Assembly: GCA_934394595.1 (NCBI GenBank)
Contig: CAKRRX010000016.1
Coordinates: 1-35,558, forward strand
Length of the DNA stretch: 35,558 bases
Reading direction: 5' to 3'
From: an uncultured Blautia sp.
Lineage (GTDB): Bacteria > Bacillota > Clostridia > Lachnospirales > Lachnospiraceae
The translations under genes and the position numbers were made by a program. Positions 8,624 through 16,253 of the stretch are shown in pieces. Position 1 is the first letter of the stretch. Each line of letters opens with the position of its first letter. The notes under the pieces are model-generated. The model was not told the origin of the DNA, made no database searches, and saw only the letters and a program-made list of their open reading frames with translations.

Positions 8624-9718
8624 ATGACTGAAGAAAAATTACTTGTAAAACGTGAGGGAGAATTCAATTATCCCATATATTTTGAAAAAGACTTTTCTTA
8701 TTTAGCAGAAGCTGTAAAAGCAGAAGGCTTTGCAGGATGCAAAATGTGTATTGTAGCAGACTCCAATGTGGCTCCCCTTTATGCATCCTCTGTAAAAAAA
8801 GAGCTTCAGAAAATTTCAGATCACGTTTTTCTTTTCACCTTTCCTGCCGGAGAAGCATACAAAAATCTTGATACTGTACAGGATCTTTACCAGTTTCTCA
8901 TTGAAAATGCACTGGACCGCAAGAGCCTTGTAGTGGCTCTGGGCGGTGGCGTAACCGGAGATCTTTCCGGATTTGGTGCTGCGACCTATCTGAGAGGTAT
9001 TGATTTTATCCAGATTCCCACCACACTGCTTGCTCAGGTAGACAGCAGTGTGGGAGGAAAAACTGGAGTTGATTTCAGACAATATAAAAATATGGTAGGG
9101 GCTTTTCATCAACCCCGGCTGGTCTATATGAACATGTCTACATTGCGATCCCTTCCTGAACGCGAATTTGCCTGCGGAATGGGTGAAATTTTGAAAACCG
9201 GACTGATTTGCGATAGGGACTTTTTCGACTTTGTATGCGCAAATTACGAAGTAATAAAAACAATGGATGCCAGAATGTTGTCTATCATGATCCGCAGATG
9301 CTGTGCCATCAAAGCAGGTGTGGTAGAACGAGACCCGAAAGAACATGGAGAACGGGCTCTTCTCAATCTCGGCCATACTATCGGGCATGCTGTAGAAAAG
9401 CTTATGAACTTCCAGCTTCTCCACGGTCAGTGTGTGGGAATCGGACTTGTGGCCGCAGCTGCAATTTCCAAGGACAGAGGTCTGCTTACCCAGGAAGAGT
9501 TCGACATCCTTTGTCAGGCACTGAAATCCTATGATCTTCCGTTATCTGTAGAGGGGCTTTCTGCCCAGAGCATCCTCGCCGCTACCAAAAAGGACAAAAA
9601 AATGGAGCAGGGTCAGATTAAATTTATTCTCATGAACGGACTTGGAAAAAGCTTTATCGACAAAACAGTAACCGACCAGGAGCTTCTGATCGGTATCCAT
9701 GCAATATGTAAGGAATGA
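8624..9718 (+). CDS. aroB: 3-dehydroquinate synthase AroB
   Basis: AroB converts DAHP to 3-dehydroquinate, the second step of the shikimate pathway. The protein (364 residues) carries the NAD-binding GGGVTGD loop (107-113), the PTTLLAQVDSSVGGKTGVD stretch (132-150), and the metal ligands Glu188 (GMGEILKTG), His251 (NLGHTIGHA) and His267 (LLHGQ). Length and motifs are complete. No other shikimate genes are nearby. It stands between ylmH and lspA, where Gram-positive clusters often have divIVA. A GGGAGAGG site precedes the ATG, and the end overlaps lspA by four bases. Confidence 0.97.
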   Translation: MTEEKLLVKREGEFNYPIYFEKDFSYLAEAVKAEGFAGCKMCIVADSNVAPLYASSVKKELQKISDHVFLFTFPAGEAYKNLDTVQDLYQFLIENALDRKSLVVALGGGVTGDLSGFGAATYLRGIDFIQIPTTLLAQVDSSVGGKTGVDFRQYKNMVGAFHQPRLVYMNMSTLRSLPEREFACGMGEILKTGLICDRDFFDFVCANYEVIKTMDARMLSIMIRRCCAIKAGVVERDPKEHGERALLNLGHTIGHAVEKLMNFQLLHGQCVGIGLVAAAAISKDRGLLTQEEFDILCQALKSYDLPLSVEGLSAQSILAATKKDKKMEQGQIKFILMNGLGKSFIDKTVTDQELLIGIHAICKE

Positions 9719-10254
9719 CAATCATGTTAAATTCACCAAAGGCTTCCGGCAAAAAAGCCCGGCATTCCAAATTAACCGGTGCTTTTCTTATTGTATTTCT
9801 TGTGTTTTTAGATCAGATGAGCAAATATCTTGCAGTACGTTACCTGAAAACCAGCTCCGGAATCACCGTTATTCCCGGACTTCTCAAGCTTCGCTATCTG
9901 GAAAACAGAGGCATGGCTTTTGGGCTTCTGCAGGATAAACTGTTGTTTTTAATCCTGGTATGCCTTTTCTTTTTTGCCGCCATTTTTTATCTGTATCTGA
10001 AAACACCGGCAAATACCTTTTATTCTCCGCTGCTCTACACTGTGGCAGTGGTATTTTCCGGCGCAATGGGAAATTTTATTGATCGTGTATTCCGCAGGTA
10101 TGTAGTTGATTTTATTTACTTTTCCCTGATTGATTTTCCCACGTTCAATATAGCAGATATTTATGTAACCTGTGGAATTTTTGTATTGATATTTCTAATC
10201 TTTTTTCGTTATAAAGGAGACCATGATTTTGATTTTTTAAAACCAGGTCAATAA
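9715..10254 (+). CDS. lspA: Lipoprotein signal peptidase LspA (signal peptidase II)
   Basis: LspA is the membrane aspartyl protease that removes signal peptides from diacylglyceryl-modified prolipoproteins. The 179-residue form contains four predicted membrane spans. The conserved blocks are FLDQMSKYL, ENRGMAFGLL, GNFIDRVFR and the catalytic aspartates in RYVVDFIYF and FNIADIYVT. The start at 9715 overlaps the aroB stop (ATGA), but AAGG is only one base away. An ATG at 9724 has better spacing and would remove three residues. rluD follows after 13 bases, a very common lspA-rluD pairing. Confidence 0.96.
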   Translation: MTIMLNSPKASGKKARHSKLTGAFLIVFLVFLDQMSKYLAVRYLKTSSGITVIPGLLKLRYLENRGMAFGLLQDKLLFLILVCLFFFAAIFYLYLKTPANTFYSPLLYTVAVVFSGAMGNFIDRVFRRYVVDFIYFSLIDFPTFNIADIYVTCGIFVLIFLIFFRYKGDHDFDFLKPGQ

Positions 10255-10267
10255 GAGAGGAGTTCTA

Positions 10268-11182
10268 ATGGAACTGTTGGAATTTACAGCAGCAGAAGAT
10301 GAGGCAGGGGTACGAATTGACCGCTGCCTTTCTGATAAATATGATGATCTTTCCAGGTCTTATCTGCAAAAACTGCTAAAGGAACAGGGCATCACTGTTA
10401 ATGGAAAGCTCGTAAAAGCAAATTATAAAGTACAACCAGGGGATCAGATTCAGGTATCCCTCCCGGATCTGACAGAACCAGACATTCTGCCGGAAAATAT
10501 CCCTCTTGATATTCTTTATGAAGACGAGGATGTCCTGGTGGTCAATAAGCCAAAAGGCATGGTCGTTCACCCTGCCAATGGCCACACCAGCGGAACTCTG
10601 GTAAATGCCATCCTGTATCACTGTCAGGGAAATTTATCTGGAATTAACGGTGTTATGCGTCCTGGTATTGTACACCGCATTGACAAAGATACCACCGGAG
10701 CTCTCCTTGTATGCAAAAATGATATAGCTCACAGAGATCTTGCCTTACAGCTGAAAGAGCATTCTATCAAGCGTCGATACCGCGCAATTGTTCAGGGCAA
10801 TCTCAAAGAGGATGAGGGAACCATAGAAGGGCCTATTGGACGTCACCCGATAGACCGAAAAAAAATGGCTATCAATTACAAAAATGGAAAGGATGCCATA
10901 ACTCACTATAAAGTACTGGAACGCTTTGGAAATGCCACATACATAGAATGCCGCCTGGAAACAGGACGGACCCATCAGATCCGTGTCCACATGACCAGCC
11001 TTGGCCATCCACTTCTTGGAGATGAGGTATATGGTTCATCAAAAAATCCTTATCACCTTCAGGGACAGACACTGCATGCCATGGTTCTTGGCTTTGTTCA
11101 TCCCAGGACAGGGGAGTATATGGAATTCGCCGCTCCTTTGCCAGAATATTTTACAAATTTGTTAGATAAATTGAGAAAATAG
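10268..11182 (+). CDS. RluA-family 23S rRNA pseudouridine synthase (RluD-like)
   Basis: This 304-residue protein has an N-terminal S4 RNA-binding domain (about 15-75) and an RluA-type pseudouridine synthase domain. The catalytic aspartate is Asp139 in HRIDKDTTG, preceded by VVNKPKGMVVHP and followed by LETGRTHQIRVH. The neighbour lspA and the S4 domain fit RluD, which modifies helix 69 of 23S rRNA, but Firmicutes encode several close paralogues so the exact target is inferred. GAGAGGAG lies just before the ATG. Confidence 0.94.
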   Translation: MELLEFTAAEDEAGVRIDRCLSDKYDDLSRSYLQKLLKEQGITVNGKLVKANYKVQPGDQIQVSLPDLTEPDILPENIPLDILYEDEDVLVVNKPKGMVVHPANGHTSGTLVNAILYHCQGNLSGINGVMRPGIVHRIDKDTTGALLVCKNDIAHRDLALQLKEHSIKRRYRAIVQGNLKEDEGTIEGPIGRHPIDRKKMAINYKNGKDAITHYKVLERFGNATYIECRLETGRTHQIRVHMTSLGHPLLGDEVYGSSKNPYHLQGQTLHAMVLGFVHPRTGEYMEFAAPLPEYFTNLLDKLRK

Positions 11183-11212
11183 TTGGCAATTTCCCTTTTT
11201 ATAGTGTATAAT
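11183..11212 (+). promoter_or_regulatory. Predicted sigma-A promoter of the cytidylate-kinase-like gene
   Basis: TTGGCA (11183-11188), an 18-base spacer and a perfect TATAAT (11207-11212) start directly after the pseudouridine synthase stop codon. This gives the next gene its own transcript with a leader of roughly 55-60 bases. Confidence 0.75.
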
Positions 11213-11275
11213 AAAAATACAAAAACTGTGAAGATGCTATTTACAGTTGATGAATTGCAGAAGGGAGTGGCAGAT

Positions 11276-11914
11276 ATGAACAATACAACAAGTTCTATTA
11301 TTACCATTGGACGTGAATACGGAAGCGCTGGCAGACAGATTGGCCAGGAAGTAGCAAAATATTTCGGTATCAAGTGTTACGACAAAGAGCTTCTTGAGCA
11401 TGCTGCAAACGATAGCGGTATTTGCAAGGAATTATTTGAAAATCATGATGAAAAGCCTACCAACAGCTTTTTATATTCCCTTGTAATGGATACCTACTCT
11501 TTTGGATATTCTTCTGCCGGATTTACAGATATGCCCATGAACCACAAAGTCTTTCTTGCTCAGTTTGAAGCGATCAAAAAGCTTGCTGCGGAGGGTCCAT
11601 GTGTCATGGTTGGGCGTTGTGCTGACTATGCTCTTGCAGATAATAAAGACTGTTTCAGCGTTTTTATCCATGCAGATCTAGACTGGAGAATCCAGCGAAT
11701 TGCGGGAAAATATAATAAAACTCCAAAAGAAGCCAAAGACATGATCACAAAGACTGATAAAAGTCGTGCCAGCTACTATAACTACTACACCAATAAGAAA
11801 TGGGGCGTAGCAGCAGGCTACAGCCTTTGTGTAGACAGCGGAATCCTTGGAATTGAAGGCGCTACGCAGGCAATCATCAATACCATACATATCTTTGATG
11901 GTCTTAAGAAATAA
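11276..11914 (+). CDS. Cytidylate kinase-like family protein
   Basis: This 212-residue protein matches the cytidylate-kinase-like family common in Clostridia. The modified P-loop reads ITIGREYGSAGRQIG (residues 9-23) in place of a classical GxxGxGKS. Later come CYDKELLEHAA, GPCVMVGRCADYAL and FIHADLDWRIQRI, the last resembling the NMP-kinase lid region. The true substrate is unknown, because members coexist with a genuine Cmk. The ATG at 11276 has AAGGGAG eight bases upstream; the frame is open further back to 11183, but that would overlap the promoter. It is transcribed alone, between its own promoter and a strong terminator. Confidence 0.88.
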   Translation: MNNTTSSIITIGREYGSAGRQIGQEVAKYFGIKCYDKELLEHAANDSGICKELFENHDEKPTNSFLYSLVMDTYSFGYSSAGFTDMPMNHKVFLAQFEAIKKLAAEGPCVMVGRCADYALADNKDCFSVFIHADLDWRIQRIAGKYNKTPKEAKDMITKTDKSRASYYNYYTNKKWGVAAGYSLCVDSGILGIEGATQAIINTIHIFDGLKK

Positions 11915-11923
11915 GAATCTTGT

Positions 11924-11967
11924 AACCCTCTTCTGAATGAAGCAGAAGAGGGTTTAATTCTTTTTTT
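11924..11967 (+). terminator. Intrinsic terminator of the cytidylate-kinase-like gene
   Basis: A perfect 12-bp stem (AACCCTCTTCTG at 11924-11935 with CAGAAGAGGGTT at 11943-11954) with a 7-base loop is followed by TAATTC and seven T residues. It begins ten bases after the stop codon. Confidence 0.92.
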
Positions 11968-11997
11968 GAACCAAAGAAAATTTTATTCTTTTTTTAT

Positions 11998-12026
11998 AAG
12001 ACATCAGTTCGATATTATGTTATAAT
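11998..12026 (+). promoter_or_regulatory. Predicted promoter of the AI-2E-family gene
   Basis: A weak -35 AAGACA (11998-12003) stands 17 bases before a perfect TATAAT (12021-12026), which gives a leader of about 80 bases. The -10 is convincing; the -35 matches only four of six positions. Confidence 0.5.
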
Positions 12027-12111
12027 TAAAAGAAATCTGCGGATCTGTCCAGGCAATCAGCTCATTAGAAATAGACCGCACTATATATTTCAGGAGGAAA
12101 ACAAAACAAGA

Positions 12112-13551
12112 ATGAAATTACGCTGGGACAATCAACATGTTCGCTGGGGAGTGACTGCTTTTCTGGTAATTGCAGCCAGCATGCTTTTCTATTATGGTGT
12201 CTTCCATATGAGGACGCTGATCACAGGAGTTCAGACCTTTCTGGGAATTCTTACACCTATTATATATGGTGTGGTAATTGCCTTTTTGCTAACTCCTGTA
12301 CTTAATTTTATGGAAAAGAATCTGATCTATCCCCTTCTTGCAAAGAAAGAAGTAGCTATAGGAAAAAAGGGGCGCAAAGCCATTCGCTGGGCCTGTGTTA
12401 TTTTATGCATGCTCCTTTTTATTACCCTTATATATGCGCTTATTATGATGGTTCTGCCGGAGTTGATCCGAAGTGTCATGAACCTGATCTATAGCTTTCC
12501 GACCTATGTAAAAGTCATTCAGAAGTGGCTTCAGACCTTTATTGAGAAATGGAATCTGAACAGCGATGCACTGGTTACTATGGATCAGTATATTTCGAAC
12601 GCACAGGATTATCTGACACAGAACATCCTTCCACAGATGCAGGAGATGCTCAAGAATATCTCTGCCGGAGTTTTTGAACTGATCAATTTCCTTAAGAACT
12701 TCCTCATCGGAGCTGTCGTTTCCCTGTACCTCATGGTAGATAAAGAGGGCTTTACTGCAAAGGCAAAAATGCTCATGTACGCGATTTTCAAGACCCAGCA
12801 TGCCAACTTTATCATTCATTCCATGCGTTTTACCCACAAAACCTTTATCGGATTTTTTACAGGAAAAATTCTGGATTCCGCAATTATTGGCGTTTTGTGT
12901 TATATCGGTATGAACTTTTTGAATATGCCGTACATCCTTTTGATCAGTGTGATCATTGGAGTGACCAATGTTATTCCTTTCTTTGGACCTTACCTTGGAG
13001 CCATTCCAAGTATCTTTCTGATTTTGCTGGTTGATCCGCTGCAGGCCATTTATTTTGCAATTTTCATCCTGATTCTCCAGCAGTTTGACGGAAATATTCT
13101 TGGTCCTAAGATTCTGGGAGAGTCCACCGGCCTTTCCAGCTTCCTGGTCATTGTAGCCATTCTTGTTGGTGGAGGTATTTTTGGAATTCCGGGTATGATC
13201 ATTGGTGTTCCTGTTTTTGCAGTTCTTTATGCTGCACTGGGAAATCTGGTTCACATAAGCCTCGTATATAAGAAAGTACCGGAGCAGGAACAGCAGTATG
13301 TCAATATAGACTGTCTGGATCCGGATACCCATGAACCAATTCTTTTCCCTGAGGAAAGTCCTAAGCAAAAAGAAACACCAAGACGGACAGCAATGTTGAA
13401 ATTTACCCTTACTTTGCTGAAAACAATCCAGAAGATCCTGATTATCATCTGGACTTTTATAAAAAAATATTCTGTGATTATTTACGAAAAAGTCAGAAAA
13501 ATAATAGAAGAGTACCAGAAAAAACAAAACAGTAAAAAGGACGGAAATTAA
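12112..13551 (+). CDS. AI-2E-family membrane transporter
   Basis: This 479-residue polytopic membrane protein matches the AI-2E/YdiK-YhhQ-type family (formerly UPF0118). Hydrophobic spans near the N-terminus are followed by a long amphipathic middle. The conserved block near the centre reads [21 protein letters not shown], with a later [21 protein letters not shown]. Family members include the putative AI-2 exporter TqsA and Na+/H+ antiporters, so the substrate cannot be assigned. About 100 residues of charged cytoplasmic tail follow the last classical span, with one more hydrophobic stretch near 440-460. An AGGAGG site lies 14 bases before the ATG, longer than usual. dtd follows at once. Confidence 0.88.
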   Translation: MKLRWDNQHVRWGVTAFLVIAASMLFYYGVFHMRTLITGVQTFLGILTPIIYGVVIAFLLTPVLNFMEKNLIYPLLAKKEVAIGKKGRKAIRWACVILCMLLFITLIYALIMMVLPELIRSVMNLIYSFPTYVKVIQKWLQTFIEKWNLNSDALVTMDQYISNAQDYLTQNILPQMQEMLKNISAGVFELINFLKNFLIGAVVSLYLMVDKEGFTAKAKMLMYAIFKTQHANFIIHSMRFTHKTFIGFFTGKILDSAIIGVLCYIGMNFLNMPYILLISVIIGVTNVIPFFGPYLGAIPSIFLILLVDPLQAIYFAIFILILQQFDGNILGPKILGESTGLSSFLVIVAILVGGGIFGIPGMIIGVPVFAVLYAALGNLVHISLVYKKVPEQEQQYVNIDCLDPDTHEPILFPEESPKQKETPRRTAMLKFTLTLLKTIQKILIIIWTFIKKYSVIIYEKVRKIIEEYQKKQNSKKDGN

Positions 13552-13552
13552 T

Positions 13553-13999
13553 ATGCGGCTCTTAATACAGCGAGTAAATCACGCCAGTGTAAAAATAGAC
13601 GGCAAAACCGTTGGAAGCATAAAAAAAGGATTTCTTGTGCTGGTAGGCGTAGGCCAGAATGATACCATAGAAATCGCAGATAAATATCTGAAAAAAATGC
13701 TGGGGCTTCGAATTTTTGAAGATGAAAATGGCAAAACAAATCTTTCTCTGGCAGATGTAAATGGAGAGCTTTTAATGGTTTCACAATTTACTTTATACGC
13801 CAATTGCAAAAAGGGCAACCGGCCAAGTTTCATAGAAGCAGGTGCACCGGATCAGGCCAATGAGCTTTACGAATATATGCTTAAAGAAGCCGCAAAGGTT
13901 GTTCCCGTTGTCCAGCACGGTGAATTTGGGGCAGACATGAAAATTTCCCTTGAAAACGATGGGCCGTTTACCGTAATGTTGGATGAATCCATTCTGTAA
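13553..13999 (+). CDS. dtd: D-aminoacyl-tRNA deacylase
   Basis: Dtd hydrolyses D-aminoacyl-tRNAs (and mischarged glycyl-tRNA), protecting translation. The 148-residue length is exact for the family. It starts [16 protein letters not shown] and has the [17 protein letters not shown] motif, containing the catalytic Ser-Gln-Phe region, and a [10 protein letters not shown] end with the Gly-Pro dipeptide of the active site. One base separates it from the upstream transporter gene, so the two are probably cotranscribed. It is the last gene before the gene-free stretch with the palindromic element. Confidence 0.97.
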   Translation: MRLLIQRVNHASVKIDGKTVGSIKKGFLVLVGVGQNDTIEIADKYLKKMLGLRIFEDENGKTNLSLADVNGELLMVSQFTLYANCKKGNRPSFIEAGAPDQANELYEYMLKEAAKVVPVVQHGEFGADMKISLENDGPFTVMLDESIL

Positions 14000-14026
14000 G
14001 CATCCGTCGAAACCACAGGCAACAGC

Positions 14027-14192
14027 CTAGAGCGTGTTTGAAAAAGGCTTTCTGCAAGATGTGCGTCACAATTTGTGGGAGATTTTGTCCGGATGAAGGC
14101 GCCGTAGCGGGCTACGGCAACTGAATTCGGGCAAAATATACCGCAAAGTGGGGCGTGCAGATTGCGGGAATGGTTTTTCAAACACGCTCTAG
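14027..14192. repeat. 166-bp palindromic MITE-like element
   Basis: Perfect 19-bp inverted ends (CTAGAGCGTGTTTGAAAAA at 14027-14045 and its complement at 14174-14192) bound a segment that folds on itself over nearly its whole length. The centre is a perfect 7-bp stem with a CGGG loop (14101-14118), exactly at the midpoint of the element. Many differences between the arms are T/C or G/A, so they stay paired as G-U in RNA. ACAGC occurs just outside both ends (14022-14026 and 14194-14198), and TA lies beside both GAGCGTG ends. There is no open reading frame of note. It looks like a non-autonomous mobile palindrome or a repeated structured RNA. Copies elsewhere are unseen. Confidence 0.75.
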
Positions 14193-14252
14193 TACAGCAA
14201 GAATATAAGGAACCCCCAAAACAGCTTTAATGTGTATAAAACGCCGGAAAAG

Positions 14253-14364
14253 CAGGAAGAAGTGGCTGATCTGGCGTTATATCACGCATCTATATCTATA
14301 CGACAAACCCGAGTTTTTCATATAGATCTTAATAGATCTTATCGGAAAGGAGCCACTTCTCCTG
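14253..14364. other. Structured intergenic segment upstream of the recombinase gene
   Basis: CAGG-A-AGAAGTGGCT (14253-14267) pairs with AGCCACTTCTCCTG (14351-14364), making a 14-bp stem with one bulged A. It encloses 83 bases. Inside are smaller possible stems: GCGT/ACGC near 14274-14287, ATCTATAT with ATATAGAT, and the palindrome AGATCT-TAAT-AGATCT. This branched layout suggests a structured RNA or a protein-binding DNA site. It matches no riboswitch or T-box I can recognise. The predicted promoter of the next gene lies downstream, so it may not be part of that mRNA. Confidence 0.4.
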
Positions 14365-14413
14365 AAATTCATAGTTTTTAGCTGAATCAAGTTGAATTTT
14401 TATCTTTTGTTAT

Positions 14414-14441
14414 TTAACACTTTTATTTATACTTTTACAAT
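14414..14441 (+). promoter_or_regulatory. Predicted promoter of the recombinase gene
   Basis: TTAACA (14414-14419), a 16-base spacer and TACAAT (14436-14441) stand just before the AGGAGG site at 14447-14452. If used, the leader would be only about a dozen bases. Both hexamers match the consensus at five of six positions. Confidence 0.45.
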
Positions 14442-14459
14442 ATTCCAGGAGGATTTTAC

Positions 14460-15515
14460 ATGGATAAAAAAGTAACCTATCACGAACAGACCGATGTAGA
14501 AAATACCTTGCGTCTCAGGGACGTTCTAAAAACCTTGCCGCCTTTTTGCAGAGATTTCTTTCGTGCTATAGAACCACGCACCACAACGAAAACACGCATT
14601 TCCTATGCTTATGACATCCGGATTTTCTTCCAGTTCCTTCTGGAGCAAAATCCAGCTTTTAAGGACTGGTCTATGGATTCCTTCACTGTAGACGTTCTGG
14701 ATCAGATTACAGCTCTTGACCTCGAGGAATATGAAGAATATCTGAAAGTTTACCAGGCTGGTGACAAAACCGAAACCAACGGTGAACGTGGACTGAAACG
14801 AAAAATGTCATCCCTTCGCAGCTTTTATGCTTATTATTTCAAGCGCGAAATGATTCATACCAACCCTACAGTTCTTGTAGACGTGCCTAAGATCCATCAG
14901 AAAAGTATTATCCGGCTGGAGGCTGATGAGGTTGCCATGCTTCTGGATTATATTGAACATGGCGGTGATGATCTTACCGGTCAGAAAAAGATATACTACG
15001 AAAAGACCAAAGACCGCGATCTCGCTCTCGTTACTCTCCTTCTCGGAACAGGTGTTCGTGTTTCTGAATGTGTAGGGCTTGATATTGAAGATGTAGATTT
15101 CAAAAACAACGGAATCAAGGTTACCAGAAAAGGCGGAAATGAAATGGTTGTATACTTCGGACCTGAAGTAGAAAAAGCATTAAAGAAATATCTGGTGGTA
15201 CGGGAGAATATTGTTCCTGTAGAAGGTCACGAACATGCGCTCTTCTACTCTACCCAGCGCAAACGGATTGGTGTCCAGGCTGTAGAAAATCTGGTCAAAA
15301 AATACTCGAGACAGGTTACCACCACCAAAAAGATCACCCCTCATAAGCTGCGCAGTACCTATGGTACTGCCCTCTACCAGGAAACAGGCGATATTTACCT
15401 TGTAGCCGATGTTTTAGGTCATAAGGATGTCAATACTACCAAGAAGCATTACGCAGCCTTAGATGACTCCAGACGGCGTCAGGCGGCCACTGCAGTAAAA
15501 TTGCGCGAGGAGTAG
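14460..15515 (+). CDS. Tyrosine recombinase, XerS-like
   Basis: This 351-residue tyrosine recombinase has an N-terminal core-binding SAM-like domain (about 25-145) and a catalytic domain (about 150-345). All six catalytic residues are visible: Arg200 (GTGVRVSE), Lys224 (TRKGG), His295 and Arg298 (PHKLR), His321 (LGHKD) and the nucleophile Tyr331 (KHYA). Length, the N-terminal LPPFCRDFF...TTTKTRISYAYDIRIFF region and the spacer before the catalytic domain resemble XerS, the single recombinase that resolves chromosome dimers in streptococci. No excisionase, phage gene or att site is adjacent, so a housekeeping role is more likely than a mobile integrase. AGGAGG lies seven bases before the ATG. 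Confidence 0.87.
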   Translation: MDKKVTYHEQTDVENTLRLRDVLKTLPPFCRDFFRAIEPRTTTKTRISYAYDIRIFFQFLLEQNPAFKDWSMDSFTVDVLDQITALDLEEYEEYLKVYQAGDKTETNGERGLKRKMSSLRSFYAYYFKREMIHTNPTVLVDVPKIHQKSIIRLEADEVAMLLDYIEHGGDDLTGQKKIYYEKTKDRDLALVTLLLGTGVRVSECVGLDIEDVDFKNNGIKVTRKGGNEMVVYFGPEVEKALKKYLVVRENIVPVEGHEHALFYSTQRKRIGVQAVENLVKKYSRQVTTTKKITPHKLRSTYGTALYQETGDIYLVADVLGHKDVNTTKKHYAALDDSRRRQAATAVKLREE

Positions 15516-15587
15516 AAAATCCTCGTTTTAGTTGCCAATAATAATATTATGGAAACTATTTTCAATTTTCAATTAAATAAACCTTCT

Positions 15588-15622
15588 AAAAAAAGGACAT
15601 GACCCCTATGAGCCATGTCCTT
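15588..15622 (-). terminator. Terminator of the P-loop protein gene
   Basis: On the minus strand AAGGACATG and CATGTCCTT (15614-15622 with 15593-15601) form a perfect 9-bp stem with a 12-base loop. It runs into a stretch of seven T residues (15588-15594). It ends the small P-loop gene about 55 bases after its stop; on the + strand there is no T-run after the stem. Confidence 0.85.
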
Positions 15623-15677
15623 ATGTACCTTTGGTTTTACTGAAATTATTATAGCTGCAATATCATATCATCTGAGA

Positions 15678-16097
15678 TTATAATGCTACTGCAATCTTCT
15701 CCTGTAAAGATTCCGGTATCTCTTCCTTATCAAGAGAAATACTTACTATTACAGAAATGCCATATTTCTGGCTGATCTTATCCAGCTGCTCCAATGTATC
15801 TGTAACATCAGCATCTTCCAGCTTGGACACTTTAAGGAAACTATCAAGATAAATCTGCTCAAGATCGTGATCCTGTGAAATAATACCACAAACAAAACCA
15901 ACGAACTCGTCTGCATTTTTCAGCGGATATGAGGAAACGTCAATGAGACGTACCTTATTATTCAGTTCATACATGTGCTTAGTACTCTTATCAAGGTAAA
16001 CAATGCTTCCGTTCGCTTCTTTCACTGCATTATTTACTCTGTCTAAAAGTACTTTTGTTTTGCCTTTGCCTTTCTTTCCTACGATCAGTTCAACCAT
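15678..16097 (-). CDS. Small P-loop protein of unknown function
   Basis: This 139-residue soluble protein has a Walker A motif, GKKGKGKT, at residues 7-14, right at the N-terminus. A hydrophobic strand ending in Asp (LEQIYLDSF) could serve as Walker B, and a later strand reads ISVIVSISL. It resembles a minimal RecA/ASCE-type nucleotide-binding fold. I do not recognise a characterised family. The ATG at 16097 is preferred to one at 16118, because AGGAGG lies eight bases before it. It has its own promoter and terminator and is convergent with the recombinase gene, so it is expressed alone. Confidence 0.75.
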   Translation of the reverse strand: MVELIVGKKGKGKTKVLLDRVNNAVKEANGSIVYLDKSTKHMYELNNKVRLIDVSSYPLKNADEFVGFVCGIISQDHDLEQIYLDSFLKVSKLEDADVTDTLEQLDKISQKYGISVIVSISLDKEEIPESLQEKIAVAL

Positions 16098-16161
16098 GAT
16101 GTTTTCCTCCTTAGACAATATGATATTAAATTTTACTAAAAGCTTGTTTAATATAGTTCAT

Positions 16162-16190
16162 ATTATAGTATAATTTTTCCAAAAACACAA
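16162..16190 (-). promoter_or_regulatory. Predicted sigma-A promoter of the P-loop gene
   Basis: On the minus strand TTGTGT (16185-16190), a 17-base spacer and a perfect TATAAT (16162-16167) lie about 65 bases upstream of the start codon. Confidence 0.7.
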
Positions 16191-16253
16191 GTCTATTTTT
16201 AAAAAATCTGTCTATTTTTCTGGAATTTTCCAAAAATGAGAACAAACAGTATT

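Noticed and set aside
12403..13527. Long open frame on the minus strand opposite the AI-2E-family gene
   Set aside because: It is an antisense shadow of a membrane-protein gene. It is rich in Asn, His and Gln with no family motif or ribosome binding site.
14000..14459. Remnant of an insertion sequence or phage attachment site beside the recombinase
   Set aside because: No transposase fragment, tRNA end or long direct repeat is visible. The palindromic element is reported on its own merits.
16195..16250. Possible weak terminator after the carboxypeptidase gene
   Set aside because: Only a short AT-rich stem (TGGAA/TTCCA) can be drawn and no clean stem plus T-run is present, so it was not listed.
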